A stretch of DNA of 21,076 nucleotides from a virus: positions 1-21,076 of the IMG/VR virus record IMGVR_UViG_3300047550_005354; one strand, written 5' to 3'. Both the position numbers and the translations under genes were made by a program. Below are positions 1-8,549 of this stretch, one piece after another. Every line of letters starts with the position of its first letter. Positions within the stretch are counted from its first letter, which is position 1. The notes beneath the pieces are model-generated. The model did not search any database, was not told where the DNA came from, and saw only the letters and a list, made by a program, of their open reading frames with translations.

Positions 1-1520
1 TCTTTGTCTTCCTTCGTGATTTTTTCCTCTGATTTAGTTTTTTGTAATCTTTTTTCTTTGTTTTCTAAAATGTTCATTAAGTTAATTGAATCGATGTTTG
101 CTCGGTATAGACTTGCTGCCTCAAGAGCTTTGTAAATATCTCCAATTTTGTTTGTCATCACATCAAATTTTTTGTCAAAAGTTCCTTTATAGTCTTTTTC
201 AAAATCTGTTATGTATCCTTTATCTGCAAATAATTTCAATATGTCGGTCGTTAAAATTCCGCCTTTAATTTTTCTTTCTGCTTCAGCCGCTATTTGTCCT
301 GTAGACTCTATTAGAGCTTTCCAATCGTCCCACATTTCTTGATTGACTCCAAGAGGATTTCCAGGCAAGTTTCCAACAAAATTTTTAACTGCTTGTACAG
401 TTTTAAATCTATTTAATGTATTAAGCCTTGGGTCGTTTTCTTCGGTAATGTTGTGCTTTATATAAAAATCGTCTATTTTTTTTCTAGCATCAAGCATTAG
501 TTTATAACCATCTGCAACTTTATTTTTATTGTCATTAATTTTTGTAACTCCTGCTGGGGAGGCTCTAGAAACATTTACTCCCTCAATACCCAGATATGAA
601 CCATGGTCTTCAATTTCAAAATCAGATGGATTATTTTTTGAAAAATCTGGGTGATCTATTTCGTGTTTAGCTTTTGCTAAATCTAGTGTTTCTTTTTTTG
701 TATTGGAGTTTCGTAACATTGATTCCGCTCTCATCCTTGCTAAATCGCTATTATATCTTTGTTTTTCTACGTCTAATTTTTCTTTATCGTATTCTCTTTT
801 ATAGCGTTTATCTTCTTTATCTATTTCTCTACTGTATAATTCTTTTTCAATTGCTCTAGCTATAGCTGCCTCTTGTGTTTCTAATGCTTTTCTAAGCTTC
901 TCTCTCTCTAAGTTCTCTTTTTGTAATTGTTGTCTTGATTCATCATAACCACCAAGTCCTTGCATCATCATGCCACTTAAATCATTTATAAAGCCTCTAG
1001 CTCCACTCGATCTCCAAGGTTTTGCTGCGTCTGCTTGATATGCTGCATTCATTCCACGTCTTAGGGCTATTCCCCTTTGTTCGTCATTTAAAGCAGTGTT
1101 TATCTCTTTGCTATCACTTTTTAGTTGATTTTGTATACCCTTTATTTTGCTTAAGGCTTTTTCCATACCTCCCTCAAATGAGTATTCCTGAGGTTTTTTA
1201 TTTTGATTTAATAAATCAATTATTGAGTGTTCATCATTTTCATTAGGTTTTTCGTATTCACTTATTTCTTCGTTTAATCCTGAATTCTCGTTATAGTCTT
1301 CATTTCCTAAACCTGGAATGTTGTTATAGTCTTCACTTGCTAGCATTTCTCGTACCTCTTGCATTAATGAAGGGTCGGTATAAACTGAGGGGGTGTTATA
1401 TCTAGGGTCTTTAGGTATACTCATATTCATTGGTAAGCCCATGTTTTTAGCGTTAGGCATACTCATATTTTTGGGGTTGTTAATTAAACCTAGTGCTTGT
1501 AATATGTCGTTATTTTTCAT
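1..1520 (-). CDS. Large internal virion (ejection) protein, partial at 3' end
   Basis: An open frame starts at ATG 1520 and runs without a stop for 506 codons to the left window edge, so the C-terminus is missing. I translated it by hand. The N-terminus is Met/Asn/Pro-rich with NMSMP, NMGLP and NMSIP repeats (residues 18-36). An acidic, disordered-looking stretch follows (about 50-110). Next comes a long, highly charged helix with coiled-coil character (about 191-270, rich in E, K, R, Q), then a more globular region (about 290-480). No signal peptide is visible. It starts 8 bases after the stop of the 899-residue coiled-coil protein and is third in a run of three large proteins at the end of a podovirus-like operon. 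P22- and T7-like phages encode their ejected internal proteins there. The family assignment rests on position and composition, not on a recognised domain. It could also be a tail-associated structural protein. Confidence 0.72.
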   Translation of the reverse strand, partial: MKNNDILQALGLINNPKNMSMPNAKNMGLPMNMSIPKDPRYNTPSVYTDPSLMQEVREMLASEDYNNIPGLGNEDYNENSGLNEEISEYEKPNENDEHSIIDLLNQNKKPQEYSFEGGMEKALSKIKGIQNQLKSDSKEINTALNDEQRGIALRRGMNAAYQADAAKPWRSSGARGFINDLSGMMMQGLGGYDESRQQLQKENLEREKLRKALETQEAAIARAIEKELYSREIDKEDKRYKREYDKEKLDVEKQRYNSDLARMRAESMLRNSNTKKETLDLAKAKHEIDHPDFSKNNPSDFEIEDHGSYLGIEGVNVSRASPAGVTKINDNKNKVADGYKLMLDARKKIDDFYIKHNITEENDPRLNTLNRFKTVQAVKNFVGNLPGNPLGVNQEMWDDWKALIESTGQIAAEAERKIKGGILTTDILKLFADKGYITDFEKDYKGTFDKKFDVMTNKIGDIYKALEAASLYRANIDSINLMNILENKEKRLQKTKSEEKITKEDK

Positions 1521-1528
1521 AGTTTTTG

Positions 1529-4228
1529 TTAGTTATAATAATTGAAATCTAACCCCAAAGCGCTTAAAATATCTCTAAGCTGATTTTTGTTAGCAGTTTT
1601 TTGGGGTTCTATGCCACCTATTAATTGTTCTAATGGTTTTTCTTTTATATTAAAATTTTTGTTGTATTTAATTGCGTATTTTAAATCTTGCGGCAAGTAT
1701 GATATTTCTACATTCCCAGTTGGAGTAATTTTGGTTGGGCCAAAAAATTGGCTACTCAATTGGTAGATTCCTCCATCAGGCGTTGGCGAAAGATACAAAT
1801 TACTTCCTTGGTAAGCACGACCTATATTTATAATCTGATTAAATTGTTCTTTGACTTGTTGGTCTGTAAGATTGTTAATTGCTGAATTGACATTGTTCTT
1901 CAGTTCAGAATCGCTTGGTATTCCCCAAGAAATAATACTGCTCTGATATGCTCTGTGATTCATATCTTCTTTGTATTTTTTGCCTCTAAGTGCATCACGC
2001 ATTATTTCAATAGGATATTCTGCTCCTTGTTGTTCGATTTCTGGTATTATGTCAACCAAAGTACTAAGAGGCATTTTATCAAGAATTCCTATGCTCATAT
2101 TTTTAGCCAAGTATGGTGTATAATTTTCCACGGGGACTGAGTAAACGGGGCCTCCATATTGTCTTCTTTTGTTGATGTATGCTTCTCTTATGTTTGGATT
2201 TCTATCAAGCATCATTTGTTCTACATTGCCTATATGTATTCCTGGGTTGTTTCTGATTAAGTTACGGTCGATAAAATTAACTAGCGATCCACTTTGTTGC
2301 AATGCTCTTAATATTACATCTATATAATGTCTATAACCATCAACAAACGCTTCACCTCCTCTGTGTTGAATATCTAAATACTTTTCCCATAATTTTTTAT
2401 AAATATCGTTAGACCTTTGTTCTCTGATTTGGACTTGTCTCTCATACTCTATTTGGGCCCTTCTAGCTTCTGCTTCTTGTTGTGCTCTTATTCTATTTGC
2501 TTCTTGCTGTCTTGCTGCTTCTTGTGCTCTTCTAGCTTCTTCTTCGGCCGCTCTTTGTCTTACTAATTCTGCCTCCCTTTGTGCTAATTCTTCTCTGCTT
2601 TGCCTTTCCCTAGCTGCTTCAGCTATTCTTCTCATTTCTTCTTCATCATTAAATAGCTGTGATGTTCTTTGTATTCTAGGGTCTGTCGTTGGTGCAGCTA
2701 CTTTTGACTCTTCAAATGGAATATTTGCTGGTAAATTATTAAATTGTAATGCAGATGGTAAAACTAAAGGTGATTGTGAACCAGCCCTTTCGATGCCACC
2801 AGCGATTGCTAATCCTCTATTTTGCGGATTACTTCCTAAATTCCCTCTATTGTTATTTTCCCAATCTGCTTCATCTGAGAACTGTTGAAACGCTTGATTT
2901 AGTCTATTTTGCTCATTACCCCAATCAGTTACTCCTCTCTGATTAATATTTCTGATTTGATTAAATGCATCGCTTATTTCTCTACTACCAGTTCTATCAA
3001 GTTCTCTTACTCTTTCATTATTTACATCATTTTCTCTAGACAAATCAGTTAAGCTTCTGTTTAGTGTATCTGTTGTTATATTTGCTCTGCTGCCGTATTT
3101 ACCGCTTACTATATCTCTAATTGCTGCATCTAATTCAGACTGATGACTCTTTGAGCCAAAAGTTCCATTCATTACTCTAGATGCATTTATTTTAGCTGTA
3201 ACTTGCTTAATAGCTCTTTGTACATCTTTATCTAAGTTTTGCTCTAGGGGTGATGCTTTATCGTTAAGAGTAGCTAGTGCTTTTTGTGAAGTTATATCTC
3301 CATCGGTTAAGCCTTTTCTTAAACGTCTTCTTTCTTCATATGAATTATCTTGAATATTTGGCTCTAATCTCTCGGCTAAGTTGTATGATAGTTTCATATC
3401 AGGCGTTAAATCAGCTACAAGTTTGCCTGGATAAACTGGATAATTTGTATTTAAACCAGCCATACCTCTTCTCAGTCTACTTTCAGCGTATCTTTCTTCT
3501 GAGGGAGTCGGTGTTAGGGGGTTGAATTCACCGCCTTGTTCAGCATTAAGTCTATCTCTTCTAACGGCATCAGCAATAGTAAGTCCACCAGATATTGCAT
3601 CCCCAAGACCTTGAATTTTTGTATATGGATAATTTACCTGTCTATTAAACATTGCTCTATCGGCATTAAACTTACTTTGATCGTAAGCGTGCTTTTGATT
3701 GCCGAGTTGTTCTAACAAACCTAAAACACCTTCTTTTGTAGCGTTTTTACTTAAAGATAATGCATTTAGAGTTTGTAATGTTTTGCTGTTATCTCTGGTA
3801 TCAATATTTCTAGCTTCGTTAGCTAAATTATCAAAACCTACTTTAGATTGAGCGTTTTTTGCTAATGTGTCTTTGTTGATTTTACCTTCTAAATTACCGC
3901 TATAAGTATCACCAAAGGTATTTTTTATTCTTTGAGTTCCGAATCTTCCCAAGTTTTGCTGTTGAGTTGATATTCTATCGAGCAAACCTTGTACATCTCC
4001 ATCTTTAAAACCTAGGCCTCTGTGAGTAGTATGCTGTATGGCTCTAGTATAACTTGGTCTTTTTAGTCTATATTGGTCTTCAATCTGTCTTTTTCTTGCT
4101 GTTAATGCGGACATCTCAGGTCTTGTTTGACCTGGATAAACTGGATACCTATTGTTAAGTAATGAGCTATTTGTATTAGCTAAACCGCTTCTAGCTTGTT
4201 GCAATAATGCTTCTAATTGTGATGGCAT
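1529..4228 (-). CDS. Internal virion / DNA ejection-type protein, 899 residues, coiled coil
   Basis: Long protein without signal peptide or obvious enzyme motif. The first 450 residues are polar and Gln/Asn/Arg-rich and hold an internal duplication: a NYPVYPG/RYPVYPG segment occurs near residues 27-33 and 262-268. Residues about 527-610 form a long E/R/A/Q-rich coiled coil (REAELVRQRAAEEEARR region). Residues 611-899 look globular and end in DILSALGLDFNYYN. A segment near 355-360 (GTFGSK) resembles a motif I recall from internal proteins of marine podophages. It follows the 491-residue ejection-type protein by 9 bases and precedes a third large coiled-coil protein. Together they match the position of ejection proteins such as P22 gp7/gp20/gp16 or T7 gp14-16. 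An AGG lies about 8 bases before the ATG, one of the few weak ribosome-site candidates here. The upstream TAG stop is in the same frame as this gene. Confidence 0.75.
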   Translation of the reverse strand: MPSQLEALLQQARSGLANTNSSLLNNRYPVYPGQTRPEMSALTARKRQIEDQYRLKRPSYTRAIQHTTHRGLGFKDGDVQGLLDRISTQQQNLGRFGTQRIKNTFGDTYSGNLEGKINKDTLAKNAQSKVGFDNLANEARNIDTRDNSKTLQTLNALSLSKNATKEGVLGLLEQLGNQKHAYDQSKFNADRAMFNRQVNYPYTKIQGLGDAISGGLTIADAVRRDRLNAEQGGEFNPLTPTPSEERYAESRLRRGMAGLNTNYPVYPGKLVADLTPDMKLSYNLAERLEPNIQDNSYEERRRLRKGLTDGDITSQKALATLNDKASPLEQNLDKDVQRAIKQVTAKINASRVMNGTFGSKSHQSELDAAIRDIVSGKYGSRANITTDTLNRSLTDLSRENDVNNERVRELDRTGSREISDAFNQIRNINQRGVTDWGNEQNRLNQAFQQFSDEADWENNNRGNLGSNPQNRGLAIAGGIERAGSQSPLVLPSALQFNNLPANIPFEESKVAAPTTDPRIQRTSQLFNDEEEMRRIAEAARERQSREELAQREAELVRQRAAEEEARRAQEAARQQEANRIRAQQEAEARRAQIEYERQVQIREQRSNDIYKKLWEKYLDIQHRGGEAFVDGYRHYIDVILRALQQSGSLVNFIDRNLIRNNPGIHIGNVEQMMLDRNPNIREAYINKRRQYGGPVYSVPVENYTPYLAKNMSIGILDKMPLSTLVDIIPEIEQQGAEYPIEIMRDALRGKKYKEDMNHRAYQSSIISWGIPSDSELKNNVNSAINNLTDQQVKEQFNQIINIGRAYQGSNLYLSPTPDGGIYQLSSQFFGPTKITPTGNVEISYLPQDLKYAIKYNKNFNIKEKPLEQLIGGIEPQKTANKNQLRDILSALGLDFNYYN

Positions 4229-4237
4229 ATATTTAAC

Positions 4238-5713
4238 CTAATTTACAAAGTATGAGATTTTTTTATTGAGCAGGCTTGGTGGTATTTTTTTCTTAGGATT
4301 TTTGGCTTTGTACTCAGCAATATTTTTTAAAAAACTATCTAAAAATTTTGCACCGGCTCTATTGTTACCATCTCCTAAATCCGCAACTCTACTAGCATTT
4401 ACAACATATTCACCATCACTGAGTAAGGCCTCAATTTTATCAGCTTGCCCATGAGTATCACCATTCAAAAACTTACCAGTAGCAAACTTTTTATGTTTAT
4501 CAGAATCTTTATTACTATCTTCAAAATCCTCAAAACCATTAAAGCCATTAAAGCCATTAAGCGGTATTAATATTCTAGTAATAGTTTGTTTAATAATAGG
4601 TTCTTTTTTTTTTAATACAGACTCAACGATGCCACCTTTAGCAAACTTTTGAGGTTCATATTCCATCCATCTACCAGTTCTTGCGTACGTTTCAGGTGAG
4701 TTAATAGTTCTATTGAATCCCCCTTGAGCAATTAGAGGATTTATAGCATTTCTATAGCTATCCAAGTCTTCTCGGTTTTTCTTTCTTTCTTCTCTTTCTT
4801 TTTGCTTTTTCATTTCGTAGTATTGAAGTTCTCGCTCTAATTTTGCTTTTTCTTCGGCTGGCGTTAATTGCATAGCTTGTTGATATCTTTTTTGCTCTCT
4901 GCCCATTTGTTCAGGACTTTGTTTACTTAAGAAATTCGCAGCTAAAGTACCAGCCGTCATTAAACTCATTGGATCTGATGTTAATTTATCTAAAAAGCCT
5001 TTTTCAGCAACTCCTTTTGCTACTTCTGCTGCTCCTAAATCTGATGCACCTTTTGCCGCCCCAACACCAACGGCACTACTTTTACCAGCATTAGTTAAGA
5101 AGTCAATCGGCCCTGTGTAGCCTTTTCCTCCATTTAATCCTAATGCTGCTGTTATAGAATTTGCATTACCATAATTTGATAATGCAGCTCCAGCATTTTT
5201 AAAACCTAATGCACTTGCTCCACTTCCAGCCAAAGATGCTGCACTAGGTAAAGTTGCGCCTATTGCTGCACCACTTGCCGCACTACTTAAATAATTTGGT
5301 TTACCTGGCGTTATTTTAAATCCTTTGTCTAATGCCGTACCACCCATGCTGCCCAAAGAACCGCCTATTACGCCTCCTACTCCAGGCAAAATAGTGTTTC
5401 CAATAATTGTACCAACAACTGCTAATGCATTTCTTAAGTTGAAAACCTTTCTATTAAAAATGCCTGGTAAAAATGCAAATTCAGGTAATCCAGTGTTAGG
5501 ATTAATTGTTCCGCTTCCTCCCATCTGTTTTAATATTTCAGCTTCCTCAGGATTAATGTGAGCTAACATAGTATCTCCATATCTTCCTTGGCTTCTAAGC
5601 ATTTCAGTAATACTTGGTAAATCTAGTGCGGCTGTATTTTGTTGAGAGTTATAACTTCTATTGTTTAGTATATTTTCTAGGGGGTTATATCCCATTGATT
5701 GGTTTGCTAACAT
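4238..5713 (-). CDS. Ejection/internal virion protein with Gly/Ala-rich segment and conserved C-terminal motif, 491 residues
   Basis: The N-terminal part has HINPEEAEILKQMGGSGTIN (residues 52-71), which I recognise from a family common in environmental podophages. Residues about 94-260 are rich in Gly, Ala and hydrophobic residues (NALAVVGTIIGN, GVGGVIGGSLGSMGG) and could form membrane-active helices. Residues 276-320 are a charged coiled coil. The C-terminus has GQADKIEALLSDGEYVVNAS followed by LGDGNNRAGAKFLD (about 422-458), another hallmark of the same family. Role by family and position: packaged in the virion and released with the DNA. It is the first gene after an intergenic gap holding an extended -10 box. 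Oddities are an A10 run on the coding strand (plus T10 at 4604-4613), a 9-base triplicated repeat encoding FNGFNG, and an amber stop in frame with the next gene. Confidence 0.8.
   Translation of the reverse strand: MLANQSMGYNPLENILNNRSYNSQQNTAALDLPSITEMLRSQGRYGDTMLAHINPEEAEILKQMGGSGTINPNTGLPEFAFLPGIFNRKVFNLRNALAVVGTIIGNTILPGVGGVIGGSLGSMGGTALDKGFKITPGKPNYLSSAASGAAIGATLPSAASLAGSGASALGFKNAGAALSNYGNANSITAALGLNGGKGYTGPIDFLTNAGKSSAVGVGAAKGASDLGAAEVAKGVAEKGFLDKLTSDPMSLMTAGTLAANFLSKQSPEQMGREQKRYQQAMQLTPAEEKAKLERELQYYEMKKQKEREERKKNREDLDSYRNAINPLIAQGGFNRTINSPETYARTGRWMEYEPQKFAKGGIVESVLKKKEPIIKQTITRILIPLNGFNGFNGFEDFEDSNKDSDKHKKFATGKFLNGDTHGQADKIEALLSDGEYVVNASRVADLGDGNNRAGAKFLDSFLKNIAEYKAKNPKKKIPPSLLNKKISYFVN
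4536..4560. repeat. Short tandem repeat, 9-base unit, about 3 copies, in coding sequence
   Basis: The unit CCATTAAAG repeats about three times in the plus strand and encodes FNG repeats (residues about 387-394) in the 491-residue ejection-type protein. The unit is a whole number of codons, so copy changes would keep the frame. It lies just before a FEDFED acidic stretch, in what looks like a flexible linker ahead of the conserved C-terminal motif. Confidence 0.7.
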
Positions 5714-5742
5714 GTTAAAATATTAATAATTTTATTAGAAAT

Positions 5743-5751
5743 ATTATAACA
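5743..5751 (-). promoter_or_regulatory. Candidate extended -10 promoter before ejection genes
   Basis: The minus strand reads TGTTATAAT here: a perfect TATAAT preceded by TG and one base, the extended -10 form. It lies in the 58-base gap between the 101-residue gene (stop at 5772) and the 491-residue gene (ATG at 5713), ending 29 bases before the ATG. No convincing -35 box is seen, which is acceptable for extended -10 promoters in sigma70-type systems. The same nine bases occur at 14300-14308 at almost the same distance from a start codon. A+T-rich DNA gives chance TATAAT matches, so this is a candidate only. Confidence 0.38.
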
Positions 5752-5771
5752 TTTTAATAACTTAAGGTTGA

Positions 5772-6077
5772 TTATTTTTGTATTTTTGTTATCTCTAATC
5801 TTGAGTTTACTATGTTGAAAAATATATCAGCCCATTCAACCCAATCCTTATATTTCGATTCCTTTTTTTCTATATCGTCTTTAGAATTAGGGTTTTTCTG
5901 AGGGTTGGGTATTTCTAAAGTGTTGAATGGCTCTAATTTGATAATTGTAGCTGCCCAAGAAACCCAGCTATCGTTGTCTTTCATTTTAGGTAATACAAAA
6001 TCTTCGTAGTCTTCAACTACGCTATCTCCCCATCTCTTAGGAGTAATGTGCTTATTTGGAGTAACACTAACAGGCAT
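5772..6077 (-). CDS. Small Trp-rich hypothetical protein, 101 residues
   Basis: I do not recognise a named domain. The protein is soluble-looking and charged. It contains two similar segments, DSWVSWAATI (about residues 36-45) and KDWVEWADIF (about 76-85), so it may consist of two related helical units separated by a Pro/Asn/Lys linker. Its ATG shares one base with the stop of the nozzle-like gene (TAATG), a sign of translational coupling. It precedes the ejection genes across the first larger gap after a long run of close genes. Small proteins with a W..WA motif sit at this position in other environmental podophages as I recall, but their role is not known to me. A small tail or ejection-associated structural protein is a reasonable guess. 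Confidence 0.7.
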   Translation of the reverse strand: MPVSVTPNKHITPKRWGDSVVEDYEDFVLPKMKDNDSWVSWAATIIKLEPFNTLEIPNPQKNPNSKDDIEKKESKYKDWVEWADIFFNIVNSRLEITKIQK

Positions 6078-7864
6078 TAAACTTGACTATCTCCCTCATC
6101 AGCCTCAAAAAAACTAACACCAGCTTTAAAAGCTACGTCTATATCTTCTCTTCCAAACTTAAACGCTATATTCCTTGCCTGAAAGTTTGATATAGTTATA
6201 TATTCGGTTTGTTTATTGAATGTAATTTTGTCTGATGTTATCGTTTGAGAGCTTGCAAAATTTTTGCCTAATATTTGTACATACATTTTGCTATTATTTA
6301 TATTGTTTCTAGTCTGACTTATAGCAAAATTAGGCTCTATTTGCTTTACTTGCATGAATTTTTTAGCTCCAACGGGCTGCTTGAAATTGTTAAAAGTTGC
6401 ATATGAAACCCAAGGGGTTACAAAATATGAGCTAATTAATCTAGGTGTATCCGCAGTTTGCACGCTTCTAGTATCCAACTCTCCAATTCCTGTTTCTAGC
6501 TTCCAAAAGCCTCTTATGTTATAAACTCCATTAAACGCTAAGCCATAAGTTAAAAAATCACCATCAGAATCAAATACGCTACTCTGTGCATCAATTTTAG
6601 TGCTATACCAGATATCGTCTTGAACATTATATATAATTGCATTTTTACATTCTCCTGCGGAGCCTTTTGTCGGATAAAACCACCAAATCTCATTTTTGGT
6701 AGGATACTTTACTGCAAAGACTCTTGATGCATGAGCATAATCTATATTTTCATGAAAGAACTGTTGGCTCATTGTATTTTTAAGTATATCAACAACGCCA
6801 CTGTAAGTATAAAAAACACCTTGCCCAACCCAATAGAAAACTCCGTTGAAATTCACTACACATTTGTTTGAAAGTATTGAAATCTCAGTAGTTATAACTT
6901 GAACATTGAACTTTATAGAATAGCCTTTCGTAGCATCCGTTAGCTCTCCTGAATTTGAAAACTTAATAACGCTGTTAGTCGTCCAAAAAATAATCGTTGG
7001 CGTTGTTGCTCCGCCTCTCGTTAGAGCTCCGTAGATGATTTTTTCATTAGATATTGCAATCGGTTTTTCTAAAATTTTACCTGGAATTAATAATACTTTT
7101 GGGTTTACATTTTCGATAAAAGTGTTTGCATAAGCCTCGCCTCTTGTACAAAATATGTGGCCGTCACTTCCGTAAAAAAATAAGTAAGGTGCACTAAAAA
7201 TAACACCGCCATCACCAGCAAATCCTTGGTCTTGAAATATTGGTGGTTGGTTTGGTTCTAATTGCAATTCTTCGTTTTCGGGTACGGGTTGATTTTTTAT
7301 TTTGCCTGCTTTTAGAACAAATGGGCCTTTTAAATTTGCTTGAGTTAATTGTTTTCCTTCTTCTAATAAATACATATAGCTTGGAATTCTACCTCTTTGA
7401 TTGGCTCCTAGCGTATCGTTTGAACTTACATAAAAAGCTATAAATTTTTTTTCATCAGTAGTAAAAAAAGGAAATATTTGAGTTACTGAAAAATATCCTC
7501 CGCCAAGTTCACCTCCGAGCTCAAGAGATTCGATGCGGGTTATTTGACTTCCAAAGTCAGGCCCTACAAAAATTTTTGGTATTTTATATAATTTAAATCT
7601 ACCATTTCTATCATTGATAGAAACAGAAAAATATACACAATTATTAATCGAAGCAAAAGTTCTAACATTACCAAAGTTAATTGGTTCTCCTTGATTGGGT
7701 ACGTTTCCATTTTCCATAGTAGGTATACTTTCAGTACCCCCCATGCTTTGTGGCATTTTGTTAACAAACCTTAACCACTGACTATCCGTACAATATTCTC
7801 CTTGAAAGCTTGAGCCATCTTTTAGAATGCCGGGTTTGTAAAGTATCGGTACAATAGTTCCCAT
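6077..7864 (-). CDS. Tail nozzle / packaged-DNA stabilisation protein (P22 gp10-like), 595 residues
   Basis: The N-terminus (residues 1-45) has PGILKDGSSFQGEYC, WLRF and then a GG-containing turn. This is the typical start of P22 gp10-type stabilisation or nozzle proteins in environmental podophages, where PG..KNG, W.D...RF and GGW are shared. The remainder is rich in beta-strand sequence with alternating hydrophobic/polar residues, as expected for a beta-propeller-like tail tube component. Role from the family: it attaches below the adaptor ring, plugs the portal channel after packaging and forms the distal tail tube. It follows the adaptor-like gene with a one-base gap (TGA-T-ATG), which supports joint expression. 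The length is somewhat above P22 gp10 (about 470 residues), but similar to marine relatives as I recall. The assignment rests on N-terminal motifs and position, not on a full alignment. Confidence 0.68.
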   Translation of the reverse strand: MGTIVPILYKPGILKDGSSFQGEYCTDSQWLRFVNKMPQSMGGTESIPTMENGNVPNQGEPINFGNVRTFASINNCVYFSVSINDRNGRFKLYKIPKIFVGPDFGSQITRIESLELGGELGGGYFSVTQIFPFFTTDEKKFIAFYVSSNDTLGANQRGRIPSYMYLLEEGKQLTQANLKGPFVLKAGKIKNQPVPENEELQLEPNQPPIFQDQGFAGDGGVIFSAPYLFFYGSDGHIFCTRGEAYANTFIENVNPKVLLIPGKILEKPIAISNEKIIYGALTRGGATTPTIIFWTTNSVIKFSNSGELTDATKGYSIKFNVQVITTEISILSNKCVVNFNGVFYWVGQGVFYTYSGVVDILKNTMSQQFFHENIDYAHASRVFAVKYPTKNEIWWFYPTKGSAGECKNAIIYNVQDDIWYSTKIDAQSSVFDSDGDFLTYGLAFNGVYNIRGFWKLETGIGELDTRSVQTADTPRLISSYFVTPWVSYATFNNFKQPVGAKKFMQVKQIEPNFAISQTRNNINNSKMYVQILGKNFASSQTITSDKITFNKQTEYITISNFQARNIAFKFGREDIDVAFKAGVSFFEADEGDSQV

Positions 7865-7865
7865 A

Positions 7866-8549
7866 TCAATTATTGCTGTCTATATTTCTGTCTGTTTTTC
7901 TTGATTCTTTTTGTTTTAATGCTGTGTCTAATAAGCCTTGATAAGCTTGTAAATAAGACATTTTTGTATCTTGGCTAGCCTTCACAAAAGTTGATGCTTC
8001 AACTAAGCACGCATAAAGTAGTAAATTATAAAATCTTTCAGTGTATATGTTTGTATTTGCGATAATTACGCTAGCAGGTATTGCATCGTAAGTTATCTGA
8101 TAATAATATTGCTGATTAGGTGTTGGTGAAACAAATATAAAATTATAAGCTTGATTTAATGCATCTGCAGCCCTTGGTTTATCGCAGTAATATTTGGGTT
8201 TTGGGGATATGTTGTTAGCTTCACTTGAATTTTTATTAAACGTTATACAAAATTCAAAATCTCTTTTAAGAAGTATTGTTGAGTCTTGGTATATATTAGC
8301 ATCATTGCCAACAACGATATTTTTTGTTTGATACCAATTTGCAGGCTTTTCAACGAAAGGGTCTCTAATTCTAAATTGAGCTGTTGCTACAACTTGCTCT
8401 AAAGCCATATCTTTAAGCGCTTGCCAAAGTCTTTGCTCACCCAAGGTAATAATAGTATCTAGATTACTATCTGTAAACCCTGGATCGTTTTGACTTCTAG
8501 CTAAAAAACTTCTAATATCAGCTCTTAGAGCAGCAACGTTTTTTGCCAT
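7866..8549 (-). CDS. Head-tail adaptor-like protein, 227 residues
   Basis: The first 45 residues (ALRADIRSFL, FTDSNLDTIITLGEQRLWQAL) match the helical start of short phage adaptor/neck proteins: an amphipathic helix, then F-D-LD--I--GE-RL. The middle is beta-rich and contains PKYYCDKPRAADA and FIFVSPTPNQQYYYQITYDA, a pattern in which strands lead to P.P...Y.Y.I.Y, typical of the same group. The C-terminus is helical with LLLYACLVEA, resembling the last helix of gp4-type adaptors. ATG 8549 directly abuts the TAA stop of the 464-residue fibre gene, with no ribosome site. A longer gp4-like adaptor is also present at 17335-18378, so the two may occupy successive rings of the neck or tail. An alternative is a fibre-connecting ring protein. 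Confidence 0.62.
   Translation of the reverse strand: MAKNVAALRADIRSFLARSQNDPGFTDSNLDTIITLGEQRLWQALKDMALEQVVATAQFRIRDPFVEKPANWYQTKNIVVGNDANIYQDSTILLKRDFEFCITFNKNSSEANNISPKPKYYCDKPRAADALNQAYNFIFVSPTPNQQYYYQITYDAIPASVIIANTNIYTERFYNLLLYACLVEASTFVKASQDTKMSYLQAYQGLLDTALKQKESRKTDRNIDSNN

Noticed and set aside
1022-1246. Plus-strand open frames in the first 1.5 kb (86-268, 674-859, 1022-1246)
   Set aside because: The minus strand is open for 506 codons across the whole region with normal coding composition. The plus frames are Leu/Phe/Tyr-rich antisense shadows.
4238-4240. Genome-wide recoding of TAG as an amino acid
   Set aside because: All large genes are fully open under the standard code, with no internal TAG. 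TAG at 4238-4240 and 20074-20076 fits as a normal stop. Only local read-through remains possible.
7564-7767. Minus-strand open frame of 67 codons inside the nozzle gene
   Set aside because: It is in another frame of a well-supported 595-codon gene with recognised N-terminal motifs, and has no support of its own.
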